A program made the translations under genes and the position numbers. A stretch of 56,873 nucleotides of DNA from an uncultured Lachnospiraceae bacterium (GTDB lineage: Bacteria > Bacillota > Clostridia > Lachnospirales > Lachnospiraceae), in NCBI GenBank assembly GCA_937950565.1, contig CALFCS010000170.1, positions 1 through 56,873 on the forward strand, written 5' to 3'. Positions 41,505 to 49,477 of this stretch are shown piece by piece (the stretch's first letter is position 1; each line of letters opens with the position of its first letter). A model generated the notes under the pieces. That model saw only the letters and a list, made by a program, of their open reading frames with translations. It was not told where the DNA came from and ran no database searches.

Positions 41505-43901
41505 ATGATGATTAAGAAATTGATTTGTATGGCATTAGCCGGAGTATGCGTATTGAGTGCGCTGCCGTCAACAGCTGCAGTGGCCGAAACGACAGCTATA
41601 GCGAACGAAACGACAATTACTCAATTTATGGATTGCTTTATGCCAATGCCAATTGTGGAGGAATTATCAGAAGACTGCTGGGGTGCGGCTGAAGTGGGCG
41701 CACGTGATCAAGGCAATGGTCTGGAGGACAGGGATTTATCCGATTATTGTTACTGGGATGGCAGCATTATCCGAGATGAAGAAACAGGATCATACTATAT
41801 GTTCGCCAGTCGTTGGAATCAGGCCGGCGGTCATTGGGGCGAGAATGGTATTGCGGGCTGGCAGGGCTCTCAGGCCATTTATGCAGTCAGCGATAATTTG
41901 TACGGACCATATGAAGATCAGGGACCTATCTGGCCGGATTGGTGCGATGGCGCAGGACATAATGTTTTCGCATTTCAATTAAGTGAAGATGATCCATTAT
42001 ATGGAACATATAAATATGGAATTTCTATCAGCGATACCGGAATGCATGGAGAAATCGCAAACGGAACCATTCATGTGTCGAACAGCCTGGAAGGACCCTG
42101 GACATTGTTAGGCAAGATGCAGGTTAACGGCGGTGATTTCTATCTGTCAAACATATCTATATTGGTAAGACCTGATGGAAAATATGAAACTATCAATAGA
42201 AACGGTGATATTGCAATAGCAGATACAATCGCAGGTCCATGGACGCTGGCTGAAAGCAAATTATGGTGGAAGGTTCCGGGAATGTCATCTGAGAATGTGG
42301 AAGATCCGGTAATCTGGTATTCAGATGGACTTTATCACTGTGTTGTAAATAAATGGGATGCACGGAGCGCTTACTATTTGACCAGTGAAGACGGTATTAC
42401 AAATTGGAAGCTTCGTCCTGGAACAGCATATACCCCGGATGCTGATTATTTGGAATATGAAGATGGTACAGTGAATAATTGGACAAAAATTGAGCGTCCG
42501 AATGTATATATCGAAGATGGTACTTTAAAAGCAATGACTTTCGCTGTAATCGATGTACAAAAAGAAGCAGATTTTGGCAATGACCAGCATGGAAGCAAGG
42601 TTATTGTCGTGCCATTTTCAGGTGAAGATCTGGCGGGATTTGCGACACAGGAGAGTCCGTTAGACAGCAGAAGCGGTATTCTTCCCGTAGAAGATAGTAA
42701 CATTCAGTCTTGGGGAGAAGAAAATAACAAAAACTATGGGGCGGAGCCATATATCCAGGTGCAGCGAGATGTAAACTGGCAATCTCATGGTATGGGTATT
42801 TTAGGTGAAGGTGTCAGGCCCGATGAATGGTATGATAATAAAGTCGGATATCTGAAGTACGATATTTCTGAATATGATCTGGCAAATACAGAGGAAGAAA
42901 TCGAAAATGCTTATTTATCGTTGGTGTACCTGCATCAGGCGGCAGGAACAGCGACCGCAGATAAGATACAGGTGGCCTTGGCGGATTCTGACTGGAAGGA
43001 AGGAACAGGACGGGAGATTGTAAATGGAAATGTAGCAGATACAGGCGTGTTAACATGGGAAAATCAGGCATCACTCTCCGGTAATGATTCTGTTATTTCA
43101 GATGAATTTTCCACACATGATTCCAACATCGAAATCAAAATAGATGTAACGGAATTAGTGAAGAAGTTCAGAGAAGTCTCACCAGAAGAGGATTATATCT
43201 GCTTCGCTTTTAATGAAACCTCCACAGGTAACCGATTACGATTTGGAAGCCTGAATGCAGGAGATACTTATGCGCCGAAGCTGGCGATTCACTATAAGAA
43301 ACCTGTTGTAGTTGAACCGGAGATGCCATATGTGGATGTGAAGGAAAATGACTGGTTCTATAATCAGGTATACTATAATTACCTCGAAGGAACTATGACA
43401 GGTAAAGACAAGACACATTTTGCACCGACAGAGACTCTTGTAAGAGCACAGTTCGCAGAAGTGCTGTATAAAATGAATGAAAAACCAGAAGTGGCTTATA
43501 CAGGTAAATTCTCAGATGTAACAGACGGAGACTGGTTTGCAAACTCTGTGCTGTGGGCGGCAGATAAGAAGATTGTTACGGGATATACAGATACAACTCT
43601 GTTTGGGCCAAACGACAATGTGACTCGTGAGCAGATGGCGACAATGATATATCGTTATGCAAAAGATTATAAAGGATATAAAATCAGTGCGAACGGAGAT
43701 TACAGTACATTCCCGGACGCAGACGGCGTACAGGAATTTGCAAAGGATGCGATGAAGTGGGCAGTAGAAAATGAAATTATCACAGGTAAGACCATTGACG
43801 GCGTGCTTGTTCTGGACCCGCAGGGAAGTGCAAACCGCGCAGAATGTGCGACGATTATCCAGAGATTTATGGAGAAATATGAAAAAGCAGCTGAGAAATA
43901 A
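41505..43901 (+). CDS. SLH-anchored GH43-like glycosidase with DNRLRE-type module
   Basis: 798 residues. A signal peptide starts at the ATG at 41505 (MMIKKLICMALAGVCVLSALPS). The N-terminal half looks like a five-bladed propeller glycosidase of the GH43 type: YCYWDGSIIRDEETGSYYMFASRW, then SNISILVRPDGKY, and ENVEDPVIWYSDGLYHCVV, which carry acidic residues at blade positions typical of this clan. About residues 389-598 resemble a DNRLRE (cell-surface beta-sandwich) domain. Three SLH modules end the protein (about 606-790). A promoter (TTGTTT, 16 bases, TATAAT at 41417) lies upstream. Arabinan, xylan or host-glycan substrates are all possible. Confidence 0.82.
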   Translation: MMIKKLICMALAGVCVLSALPSTAAVAETTAIANETTITQFMDCFMPMPIVEELSEDCWGAAEVGARDQGNGLEDRDLSDYCYWDGSIIRDEETGSYYMFASRWNQAGGHWGENGIAGWQGSQAIYAVSDNLYGPYEDQGPIWPDWCDGAGHNVFAFQLSEDDPLYGTYKYGISISDTGMHGEIANGTIHVSNSLEGPWTLLGKMQVNGGDFYLSNISILVRPDGKYETINRNGDIAIADTIAGPWTLAESKLWWKVPGMSSENVEDPVIWYSDGLYHCVVNKWDARSAYYLTSEDGITNWKLRPGTAYTPDADYLEYEDGTVNNWTKIERPNVYIEDGTLKAMTFAVIDVQKEADFGNDQHGSKVIVVPFSGEDLAGFATQESPLDSRSGILPVEDSNIQSWGEENNKNYGAEPYIQVQRDVNWQSHGMGILGEGVRPDEWYDNKVGYLKYDISEYDLANTEEEIENAYLSLVYLHQAAGTATADKIQVALADSDWKEGTGREIVNGNVADTGVLTWENQASLSGNDSVISDEFSTHDSNIEIKIDVTELVKKFREVSPEEDYICFAFNETSTGNRLRFGSLNAGDTYAPKLAIHYKKPVVVEPEMPYVDVKENDWFYNQVYYNYLEGTMTGKDKTHFAPTETLVRAQFAEVLYKMNEKPEVAYTGKFSDVTDGDWFANSVLWAADKKIVTGYTDTTLFGPNDNVTREQMATMIYRYAKDYKGYKISANGDYSTFPDADGVQEFAKDAMKWAVENEIITGKTIDGVLVLDPQGSANRAECATIIQRFMEKYEKAAEK

Positions 43902-43948
43902 AATATGAGAAATAGAATCTGGGATAAGTAAATAATTAAATGTTACAG

Positions 43949-43984
43949 AAAGGGCGGGATGTATGCAGATATCCTGCCCTTTTC
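43949..43984 (+). terminator. Terminator of GH43-like SLH gene
   Basis: AAAGGGCGGGAT pairs with ATCCTGCCCTTT and runs into T residues. Confidence 0.88.
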
Positions 43985-43987
43985 ATC

Positions 43988-44016
43988 TTGACTTTCTATC
44001 AGGATGCTTTTATCAT
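43988..44016 (+). promoter_or_regulatory. Promoter of cation antiporter gene
   Basis: TTGACT (43988-43993), 17 bases, TATCAT (44011-44016), four bases after the preceding terminator. Confidence 0.7.
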
Positions 44017-44050
44017 TAATGAGACGAAAACGAAATGGAGAGATGAAAGT

Positions 44051-45022
44051 ATGGAATATATTCTTTTGATTTTAGGATTTGTGCTTCTGATTAAGGGAGC
44101 GGACTTTTTTGTAGACGGGAGCTCAAGCGTGGCGAAGATATTGAAGGTGCCGACGATTATTATCGGTCTTACGGTCGTTGCATTTGGAACGAGTATGCCG
44201 GAGTTGTCTGTGAGTGTGAATGCGGCAATCAAAGGCAGCAATGACCTTGCGGTCAGTAACGTCCTGGGCTCTAATATCTTTAATCTTCTGGTTGTCCTTG
44301 GATGCAGCGCACTGGTGCGTCCAATCCAGACACAAAAGTCGATTCTTAAGAAAGAATTCCCGTTTTCTATTTTTGCGGCGGTGATTCTTTTGTTGTTGAT
44401 TTCTGATTTTTCTCTTATGGAAATATTTGAGAAAAATAAAACTTTTTCTCTCGGGAAAATAGAAGGTATTTTTCTGCTTGTTTTATTTGGAGTATTTCTT
44501 TATGCGACTGTGAAAACAGCGCTGGCGGCGAGAAGGGCTTCGTCTTTGGCGGAAGAGCAGGAGGAATATAAGGTGCTGTCTCCGGTAAAGAGCTTAATCT
44601 ATATTATCGGAGGTCTTGCCGGTATTGTATGGGGCGGTGACTTGGTTGTGGACAGCGCCTGTAAGATTGCGGAAGCCTTTGGCCTCAGCCAGACATTTAT
44701 CGGACTTACCATTGTGGCGCTGGGAACATCCCTGCCGGAGCTTGTGACTTCTATGGTGGCGGCAGGAAAAGGGGAGAATGATCTTGCGGTCGGTAATGTT
44801 GTCGGCTCCAATATTTTTAATATTCTGCTGATTCTGGGGGTCTCAGCGTCAATCATGCCGATTACTGTGAATGCAACGGCTGTATATGATACAATAATTT
44901 TAATTATTGTAAGTGTAGCTGCCTATGTATGTGCAGTCAGTAGAAAGGAAATAAAAAGGCTGGAGGGCGGATTGTTTATTGCAATCTATCTGGCATTTTT
45001 CTTTTATATTACATTTCGGTAG
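44051..45022 (+). CDS. Ca2+/cation antiporter, CaCA family (YrbG-like)
   Basis: 323 residues, about ten membrane helices in two inverted halves. Each half carries the alpha-repeat that forms the ion site: TVVAFGTSMPELSVSV with NVLGSNIFNLL in the first and TIVALGTSLPELVTSM with NVVGSNIFNILL in the second. The ATG at 44051 is used because GGAGAGATG precedes it and the membrane helix starts directly after; an upstream in-frame ATG at 43940 falls before the terminator and promoter. It exchanges Ca2+ (or a related cation) for Na+ or H+. Confidence 0.94.
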   Translation: MEYILLILGFVLLIKGADFFVDGSSSVAKILKVPTIIIGLTVVAFGTSMPELSVSVNAAIKGSNDLAVSNVLGSNIFNLLVVLGCSALVRPIQTQKSILKKEFPFSIFAAVILLLLISDFSLMEIFEKNKTFSLGKIEGIFLLVLFGVFLYATVKTALAARRASSLAEEQEEYKVLSPVKSLIYIIGGLAGIVWGGDLVVDSACKIAEAFGLSQTFIGLTIVALGTSLPELVTSMVAAGKGENDLAVGNVVGSNIFNILLILGVSASIMPITVNATAVYDTIILIIVSVAAYVCAVSRKEIKRLEGGLFIAIYLAFFFYITFR

Positions 45023-45024
45023 GC

Positions 45025-45055
45025 AGAGGGCAGGATATGTCTAGACATACCCTCT
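45025..45055. terminator. Hairpin between convergent genes
   Basis: AGAGGG (45025-45030) pairs with CCCTCT (45050-45055), enclosing the palindrome TATGTCTAGACATA. It overlaps the last codons of the J-domain gene, and no long T-run follows, so termination is uncertain. Confidence 0.45.
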
Positions 45056-45748
45056 CGGGGCGCCGCCGCCACAGCATAAGCCGCCTCCTCCGCAGCAGAG
45101 ATTGCACACAAGATTTGCGATACACAGTTTCATGCACCAGCTGCCGCCACCGGTAAAGGTGGATTCGTAAGGACTCTGTTGCTGTCGGTACCATGTGCCG
45201 CCGCTTTCCAGGCGGTTTACCAGAATCTGATACTGGAAGTTATCCGGTTCAAGCCGGAGGGCTTCCCGTGCGTGGTTGAGGGCACTCACATTATTTCCGA
45301 TGCCGGAGTTAGCAAGGGCGCTGTAATAATACCAGAGAGCACTTCTCGTTCGGATTCCGTTCAGAAGATTAAGAGCTTCCTGATAATGCCCGCTGTTAAT
45401 AAAGTTGGCGGCGGCGCGCATATGGAGCTCTTCTTCATTTTCTGTATTTCCGGTATTTCTCTCCTGGCGGTACTCTCCGTAGAATCCCCGGAACGGACCA
45501 TAACCAAAGCCTCCGAAGCTTTCGGAGGTGTCCTGTGAATATCCGGCAGAGGAACCGTATTCTTTCTCCTGCATAATCTGACGGTATGCCTGCTGGACTT
45601 CTTTGAACTTGTCCTCCGCCTGTTCTTTATTGGGATTATTGATATTTGCATCCGGATGATATTTCCGGCTTAAGTTCCGGTAAGCTTTCTTGATTTCTTC
45701 ATCTGAGGCGCTTTTTGGTACGCCCAGAATAGAGTAAGGGTCTGTCAT
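45041..45748 (-). CDS. J-domain protein with TPR-like region and Cys/Gly-rich tail
   Basis: 235 residues. The ATG at 45748 follows AGGAGAAG and overlaps the upstream stop (ATGA). The J domain (residues 1-70, DPYSILGVPKSASDEEIKKAYRNLSRKYHPDANI) has the HPD motif that stimulates Hsp70/DnaK. A TPR-like helical region follows (about 115-185, AAANFINSGHYQEALNLLNGI...NNVSALNHAREALRLEPDN). The C-terminal tail is unusual: CMKLCIANLVCNLCC followed by GGGGLCCGGGAP, suited to metal binding or membrane/scaffold contact. It is the last gene of an operon with DUF5685 and zinc-ribbon proteins. It is not DnaJ itself, as it lacks the zinc-finger and C-terminal domains. Confidence 0.88.
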   Translation of the reverse strand: MTDPYSILGVPKSASDEEIKKAYRNLSRKYHPDANINNPNKEQAEDKFKEVQQAYRQIMQEKEYGSSAGYSQDTSESFGGFGYGPFRGFYGEYRQERNTGNTENEEELHMRAAANFINSGHYQEALNLLNGIRTRSALWYYYSALANSGIGNNVSALNHAREALRLEPDNFQYQILVNRLESGGTWYRQQQSPYESTFTGGGSWCMKLCIANLVCNLCCGGGGLCCGGGAPRGYV

Positions 45749-46611
45749 AATATTTCTTCTCCTGTTTGTTCCGTGTTCGATGTTTTGTTCTTCCGTTTTT
45801 CCGTAACAGCCGTATAACGGCACCATACACCGCAATACAGGATGTTGCGCAGAATCTCTGCATGTAATAGAATAGGAAGCTTTTCAAATTCCCGTGAGCA
45901 TTCTGCAATCATCAGAGTTAATATCTGACGGCAGTCCTCAGCAAAATGTTCGTTTTGAAAAAACATTTCTTTGAGCGGGTTATAGCTTCCGGTCTGGATA
46001 TCCTTTTCTATATCTTCATAAGCATCCATAAGATAAATAAATTTTCCCAGAAAGAAGCCGATTTTCCTCAGGGAATCTTCCCATTCGTCTTTTTGGTAAG
46101 CGAAGATTTCTGCCATGATGTCTCCGAAAATGCCTGCCATTTTGTCAATATCTGTTTCTTCCGCCTGCTCATACCAGGATAATTTTTTTAAATCAGAATC
46201 GATGCGCTTTATTTTGTCGAGATAACGGGTTTTGAGTTCAGACATCCGTGGCTTTAAAGCCTTTGCAAAAAGATAACTTTTTTTCTTCCTGTCATCATTC
46301 CAGTCATCCTTACATTTATAATAAGAAAGAATCAGATTCATGGAAGCCGCATAGTCCGTATATAGATTCGTGCGCGCAGTATGCTTTTCCAGGGGATGTG
46401 CAATACAGGTCACCTTTTCTGTTGTTGTTTCCGGCTCGTAGAGACCAGTGAGCAGCAGAATAAGAAAAGTCATATCGTAAGAAAGGGTCATCTGTCCGCG
46501 CCTGCCATAATCATTTTTCAGGCTTTTGCAGAGGCCGCAGTAGTAGGAGTGGTAAGTGTCAAAGTCTTTGAATTTCATTTCTGCCTTGTTAATTGCAATA
46601 TATCCAAACAT
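45745..46611 (-). CDS. DUF5685 family protein
   Basis: 288 residues, nearly all helical, matching DUF5685 by its N terminus (MFGYIAINKAEMKFKDFDTYHSYYCGLCKSL). Cys residues in YCGLC recur near the start. Two acidic motifs stand out, CKDDWNDDRKKK (about 99-110) and LMDAYEDIEKDIQ (about 195-207). Similarly spaced Asp-rich helices bind Mg-diphosphate in isoprenoid synthases, but homology is not established. It lies between a zinc-ribbon membrane protein and a J-domain protein on the same strand and overlaps the latter by four bases. No function is known. Confidence 0.8.
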   Translation of the reverse strand: MFGYIAINKAEMKFKDFDTYHSYYCGLCKSLKNDYGRRGQMTLSYDMTFLILLLTGLYEPETTTEKVTCIAHPLEKHTARTNLYTDYAASMNLILSYYKCKDDWNDDRKKKSYLFAKALKPRMSELKTRYLDKIKRIDSDLKKLSWYEQAEETDIDKMAGIFGDIMAEIFAYQKDEWEDSLRKIGFFLGKFIYLMDAYEDIEKDIQTGSYNPLKEMFFQNEHFAEDCRQILTLMIAECSREFEKLPILLHAEILRNILYCGVWCRYTAVTEKRKNKTSNTEQTGEEIL

Positions 46612-46624
46612 AAAAAATCCTCTT

Positions 46625-47020
46625 TTAACTATTTTTGATAAAGGTGGTACTGCATTTTGGGCAGCGGATTTCGATTCGTCCCTTGCCGCGTGGAATTCGG
46701 ATTTTCTGGCTGCAGGACGGGCACTTGTAAATATGATGTGTCTTTCTTTGCTGCATCATATTTTTTTGACGTGCGAAAAAGCATCTGAGACGGTAGGTTT
46801 TTGTCAGAAATGCCTGGTTTTCAGCAGAACGCTTGTAAATGTTTTTGGAAAACATACGGAAGTATGTGTAAATGATGCAGACCCATGCAAGCAGGGATAA
46901 CAGACGACTGTCAAAAATGACTGCAAGCAGTATAGCGGCGATGCCGATACCGGATATACATTTTCCTAAATAATCAATTCCATATCTTCCATACATAAAA
47001 CGGGTTAACTTTTCTCTCAT
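46625..47020 (-). CDS. Zinc-ribbon membrane protein
   Basis: 131 residues. Two membrane helices (about residues 18-55, ISGIGIAAILLAVIFDS and LLSLLAWVCIIYTYFRMF) are followed by a basic cytosolic part and a C-terminal zinc ribbon YKCPSCSQKIRIPRGKGRIEIRCPKCSTTF (CPxC...CPxC). AGGAGG precedes the ATG. It is the first gene of the operon with DUF5685 and the J-domain protein, whose own promoter reads TTGACT (47074-47069), 16 bases, TATGAT (47052-47047). It may anchor the complex at the membrane; function unknown. Confidence 0.82.
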   Translation of the reverse strand: MREKLTRFMYGRYGIDYLGKCISGIGIAAILLAVIFDSRLLSLLAWVCIIYTYFRMFSKNIYKRSAENQAFLTKTYRLRCFFARQKNMMQQRKTHHIYKCPSCSQKIRIPRGKGRIEIRCPKCSTTFIKNS

Positions 47021-47046
47021 AATGATATCGCCTCCTGATAATAACC

Positions 47047-47074
47047 ATCATACAGGGATAAAAGATAAAGTCAA
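47047..47074 (-). promoter_or_regulatory. Promoter of zinc-ribbon/DUF5685/J-domain operon
   Basis: Minus strand TTGACT, 16 bases, TATGAT, 27 bases before the first start codon. Confidence 0.65.
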
Positions 47075-47104
47075 TAAACCTGGTATTAAAAAAATATAAA
47101 ATAG

Positions 47105-47133
47105 TTGAGAGCGATGTGAGCCGATGTTATAAT
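47105..47133 (+). promoter_or_regulatory. Promoter of class B sortase gene
   Basis: TTGAGA (47105-47110), 17 bases, TATAAT (47128-47133). Confidence 0.75.
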
Positions 47134-47174
47134 AAACTATCAGGAATGAAGGCGGAAAAGGATGTGGGCATAGA

Positions 47175-48014
47175 ATGAAAGAAAACGAACAGAAACGATA
47201 TCGCAGGAGCCGGAAACAGAAGCGGAAAGGCAGGGTAATCCAGAATGTGATTTTAATCCTGTGTCTGATTGTTTTTTGTGTGTCTGCATTTCAGCTTATA
47301 AAAATCGGCAGCGGATACAGGAAAGGCCAGGGGGAATATGAAGAAATCCAGGATCTTGTACTGGAGTTGAATGAAGAAAGTGAAGATAACGAAGACAGTG
47401 GAGAACGCACGGGTCATGCGAGCGGTTTCCGGGTGAATTTTGATGAACTATTACGCCTGAATCCCGATACAGCGGCATGGATCCGGTTCTGTCCGGAACC
47501 TTCCATCATCAATTATCCGGTGGTGCAGGGAAAAGATAATAAAGAATATCTTCACAAGACATTTTCCGGGAAGGAAAATACATTGGGAACGATTTTTGTC
47601 AGTGCGGACAATGCACTGGATTTTCAGGATAAGAATACGGTGATCTACGGACACCGTATGAAGAATGGCTCGATGTTCCGGCATCTGGAGGATTATAAGG
47701 ATCAGGGTTTCTGGGAGAACAATCCTTATTTTTATCTTTATACACCGGATGGCTCTGAGCATAGGTATCATATCTATTCAACCGGGGTTGTGCTGGAAGA
47801 TTCCGATACTTATCTGACACAGTTTGCATCGGCGGAGGATTTCCAGGCATTTCTGAATATGACGAAGGAGACTGCAGAATATGACACTGGGATTGAAGTG
47901 ACGGAGGAAGACACGATTGTGACGCTTTCCACCTGCACAGGAGCCAGTGATAATCACCGGTATGTGGTAAGAGGAGTTCTGGAAGAAAGTATACCATTAA
48001 ATGAGGGGGAATAG
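47175..48014 (+). CDS. srtB: Class B sortase
   Basis: 279 residues. A strongly basic N terminus precedes one membrane helix (about 23-42), the type II topology of class B enzymes. The catalytic residues are His160 in NTVIYGHRMKNGSMF, Cys254 in TLSTC and Arg in HRYVVRG; IINYPVVQGKDNKEYL and LGTIFVSADN are typical class B features. Class B sortases attach NPQTN-type or pilus-base proteins to the wall. No substrate with a matching signal is adjacent, so it probably serves proteins elsewhere. Confidence 0.92.
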   Translation: MKENEQKRYRRSRKQKRKGRVIQNVILILCLIVFCVSAFQLIKIGSGYRKGQGEYEEIQDLVLELNEESEDNEDSGERTGHASGFRVNFDELLRLNPDTAAWIRFCPEPSIINYPVVQGKDNKEYLHKTFSGKENTLGTIFVSADNALDFQDKNTVIYGHRMKNGSMFRHLEDYKDQGFWENNPYFYLYTPDGSEHRYHIYSTGVVLEDSDTYLTQFASAEDFQAFLNMTKETAEYDTGIEVTEEDTIVTLSTCTGASDNHRYVVRGVLEESIPLNEGE

Positions 48015-48017
48015 GCT

Positions 48018-48206
48018 GTGGAATATGTTTATGAAGTCGGAGATGTTATCACAATGAAAAAACCACATCCATGTGGCAGTAAGGAATGGGAGATACTCCG
48101 CGTGGGGGCAGATTTTCGGTTGAAATGTAAAGGATGCGGGCATCAGATTATGATAGCACGGAGGCTTGTATTGAAAAATACAAAGGATTTGAAGAAAAAA
48201 GCTTGA
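48018..48206 (+). CDS. DUF951 family protein
   Basis: 62 residues starting at GTG three bases after the sortase stop. The sequence DVITMKKPHPCGSKEWEILRVGADFRLKCKGCGHQIM is the DUF951 signature, a small Cys-containing (CG...CxxC) beta domain commonly found next to rpsF or GTPase genes in Firmicutes. Function is unknown; the three Cys could bind metal or RNA. Confidence 0.9.
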   Translation: MEYVYEVGDVITMKKPHPCGSKEWEILRVGADFRLKCKGCGHQIMIARRLVLKNTKDLKKKA

Positions 48207-48335
48207 AACAAAGAGGCTTGTGTGGTATCATAGTTAACCGTGATACATTATTTTTCTGCCGGTTTATCCGGCGGATATCCTTGCTCCCGGGAAGAGACGG
48301 GGGCCAAAAGACCAGAAGGAGGTGCAAGAGGCAAC
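48203..48335 (+). promoter_or_regulatory. Promoter and structured leader of rpsF-ssb-rpsR
   Basis: TTGAAA (48203-48208), 17 bases, TATCAT (48226-48231). The leader contains TGATAC-type and GCCGG/CCGGC hairpins with an exposed CCG, which could be the S6:S18-binding autoregulatory motif known for this operon. The RNA motif is tentative; the promoter is clearer. Confidence 0.45.
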
Positions 48336-48623
48336 ATGAATAAATATGAATTAGCTGTTGTTGTCAGTGCAAAAATCGAAGACGACGCGAGAGAACAGGT
48401 TATCGAAAAGGTAAAAGCATTAGTAGAACGTTTCGGTGGTCAGATCTCAGATGTTGATGAATGGGGTAAGAAAAGATTGGCTTACGAAATTCAGAAGATG
48501 AAAGAAGCATATTACTATTTCATCCACTTCGAGGCTGATGCTGAAGCTCCGGGCGAAATCGAGCAGAGAATTCGCATCATGGACGGCGTAATCAGATATT
48601 TATGCGTTAGACAGGAAGCATAA
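48336..48623 (+). CDS. rpsF: 30S ribosomal protein S6
   Basis: 95 residues, the normal S6 length, starting MNKYELAVVVSAKIEDDARE and ending in IMDGVIRYLCVRQEA. AGAAGGAGG precedes the ATG at 48336. S6 pairs with S18 on the 30S platform, and the two genes here flank ssb in the order conserved across Firmicutes. Confidence 0.98.
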   Translation: MNKYELAVVVSAKIEDDAREQVIEKVKALVERFGGQISDVDEWGKKRLAYEIQKMKEAYYYFIHFEADAEAPGEIEQRIRIMDGVIRYLCVRQEA

Positions 48624-48644
48624 GCGGGAAGAAGAGGTAATGAT

Positions 48645-49100
48645 ATGAATAAAGTAATTTTGATGGGACGCTTAACAAGAGATCCGGAAATTAGATACTC
48701 TCAGGGTGACAGCTCTATGGCTATCGCCAGATATACATTGGCAGTTGACCGCAGGTTCAGACGTAATGATGGAGACCAGACCGCAGATTTCATCGGATGT
48801 GTGGCTTTTGGGAGAAGCGCTGAGTTTGCAGAAAAATATTTCCGTCAGGGACTCAAGGTCGTAGTTACCGGACGTATCCAGACGGGCAGTTATACGAATA
48901 AGGACGGTCAGAGGGTATACACGACTGATGTTGTTGTAGAGGATCAGGAATTTGCTGAGAGCAAAGCTGCAAGCAATGCAAATGCAGGGAACTATCAGGC
49001 ATCACCATCTCCGGCTCCGGCATCATCACCGATTTCAGATGCAGGTGACGGCTTCATGAATATTCCGGATGGAATAGATGAAGAATTACCATTTAATTAG
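48645..49100 (+). CDS. ssb: Single-stranded DNA-binding protein
   Basis: 151 residues. An OB-fold (MNKVILMGRLTRDPEIRYSQ...FIGCVAFGRSAEFAEKYFRQG...VVEDQEFAES, 1-110) is followed by a flexible Ala/Pro/Ser linker and the acidic tip GIDEELPF that binds partner proteins. It coats single-stranded DNA in replication and repair. It lies between rpsF and rpsR in one operon. Confidence 0.98.
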   Translation: MNKVILMGRLTRDPEIRYSQGDSSMAIARYTLAVDRRFRRNDGDQTADFIGCVAFGRSAEFAEKYFRQGLKVVVTGRIQTGSYTNKDGQRVYTTDVVVEDQEFAESKAASNANAGNYQASPSPAPASSPISDAGDGFMNIPDGIDEELPFN

Positions 49101-49138
49101 AATACTTGGTAAGTAGAGAATCAAGGAGGTAAAGCAAG

Positions 49139-49405
49139 ATGGCTTTTGATAAAGGTAATCGTCCGGAAGGCGGCTTCAAGAGAAGAGGCGGCGGACGCAG
49201 AAGAAAAAAAGTTTGTGTATTCTGTGGAAAAGAGAATAACGAAATCGATTACAAGGATGTAGCAAAGTTAAGAAAGTATATCTCTGAAAGAGGTAAGATT
49301 CTTCCGAGAAGAATTACAGGTAACTGCGCAAAGCATCAGAGAGCTCTTACAGTAGCAATCAAGAGAGCACGTCACATTGCCCTGATGCCATACGTTCAGG
49401 ACTAA
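49139..49405 (+). CDS. rpsR: 30S ribosomal protein S18
   Basis: 88 residues with a basic, Gly/Arg-rich N terminus (GGFKRRGGGRRRKKVCVFCGKE) and the S18 core IDYKDVAKLRKYISERGKILPRRITGNCAKHQRALTVAIKRARHIALMPY. The Cys residues (CVFC, NC) are kept, giving the zinc-binding S18 form. AAGGAGG precedes the ATG, and a terminator follows the gene. Confidence 0.98.
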   Translation: MAFDKGNRPEGGFKRRGGGRRRKKVCVFCGKENNEIDYKDVAKLRKYISERGKILPRRITGNCAKHQRALTVAIKRARHIALMPYVQD

Positions 49406-49415
49406 TAGAGTTGAT

Positions 49416-49451
49416 AAAACCGTCATTCCAACAGGTAGTGGCGGTTTTTTT
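49416..49451 (+). terminator. Terminator of rpsF operon
   Basis: AAAACCGTCA pairs with TGGCGGTTTT, followed by a T-run. Confidence 0.85.
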
Positions 49452-49477
49452 CCTATATATAGAATGGAGGGAGTTTC

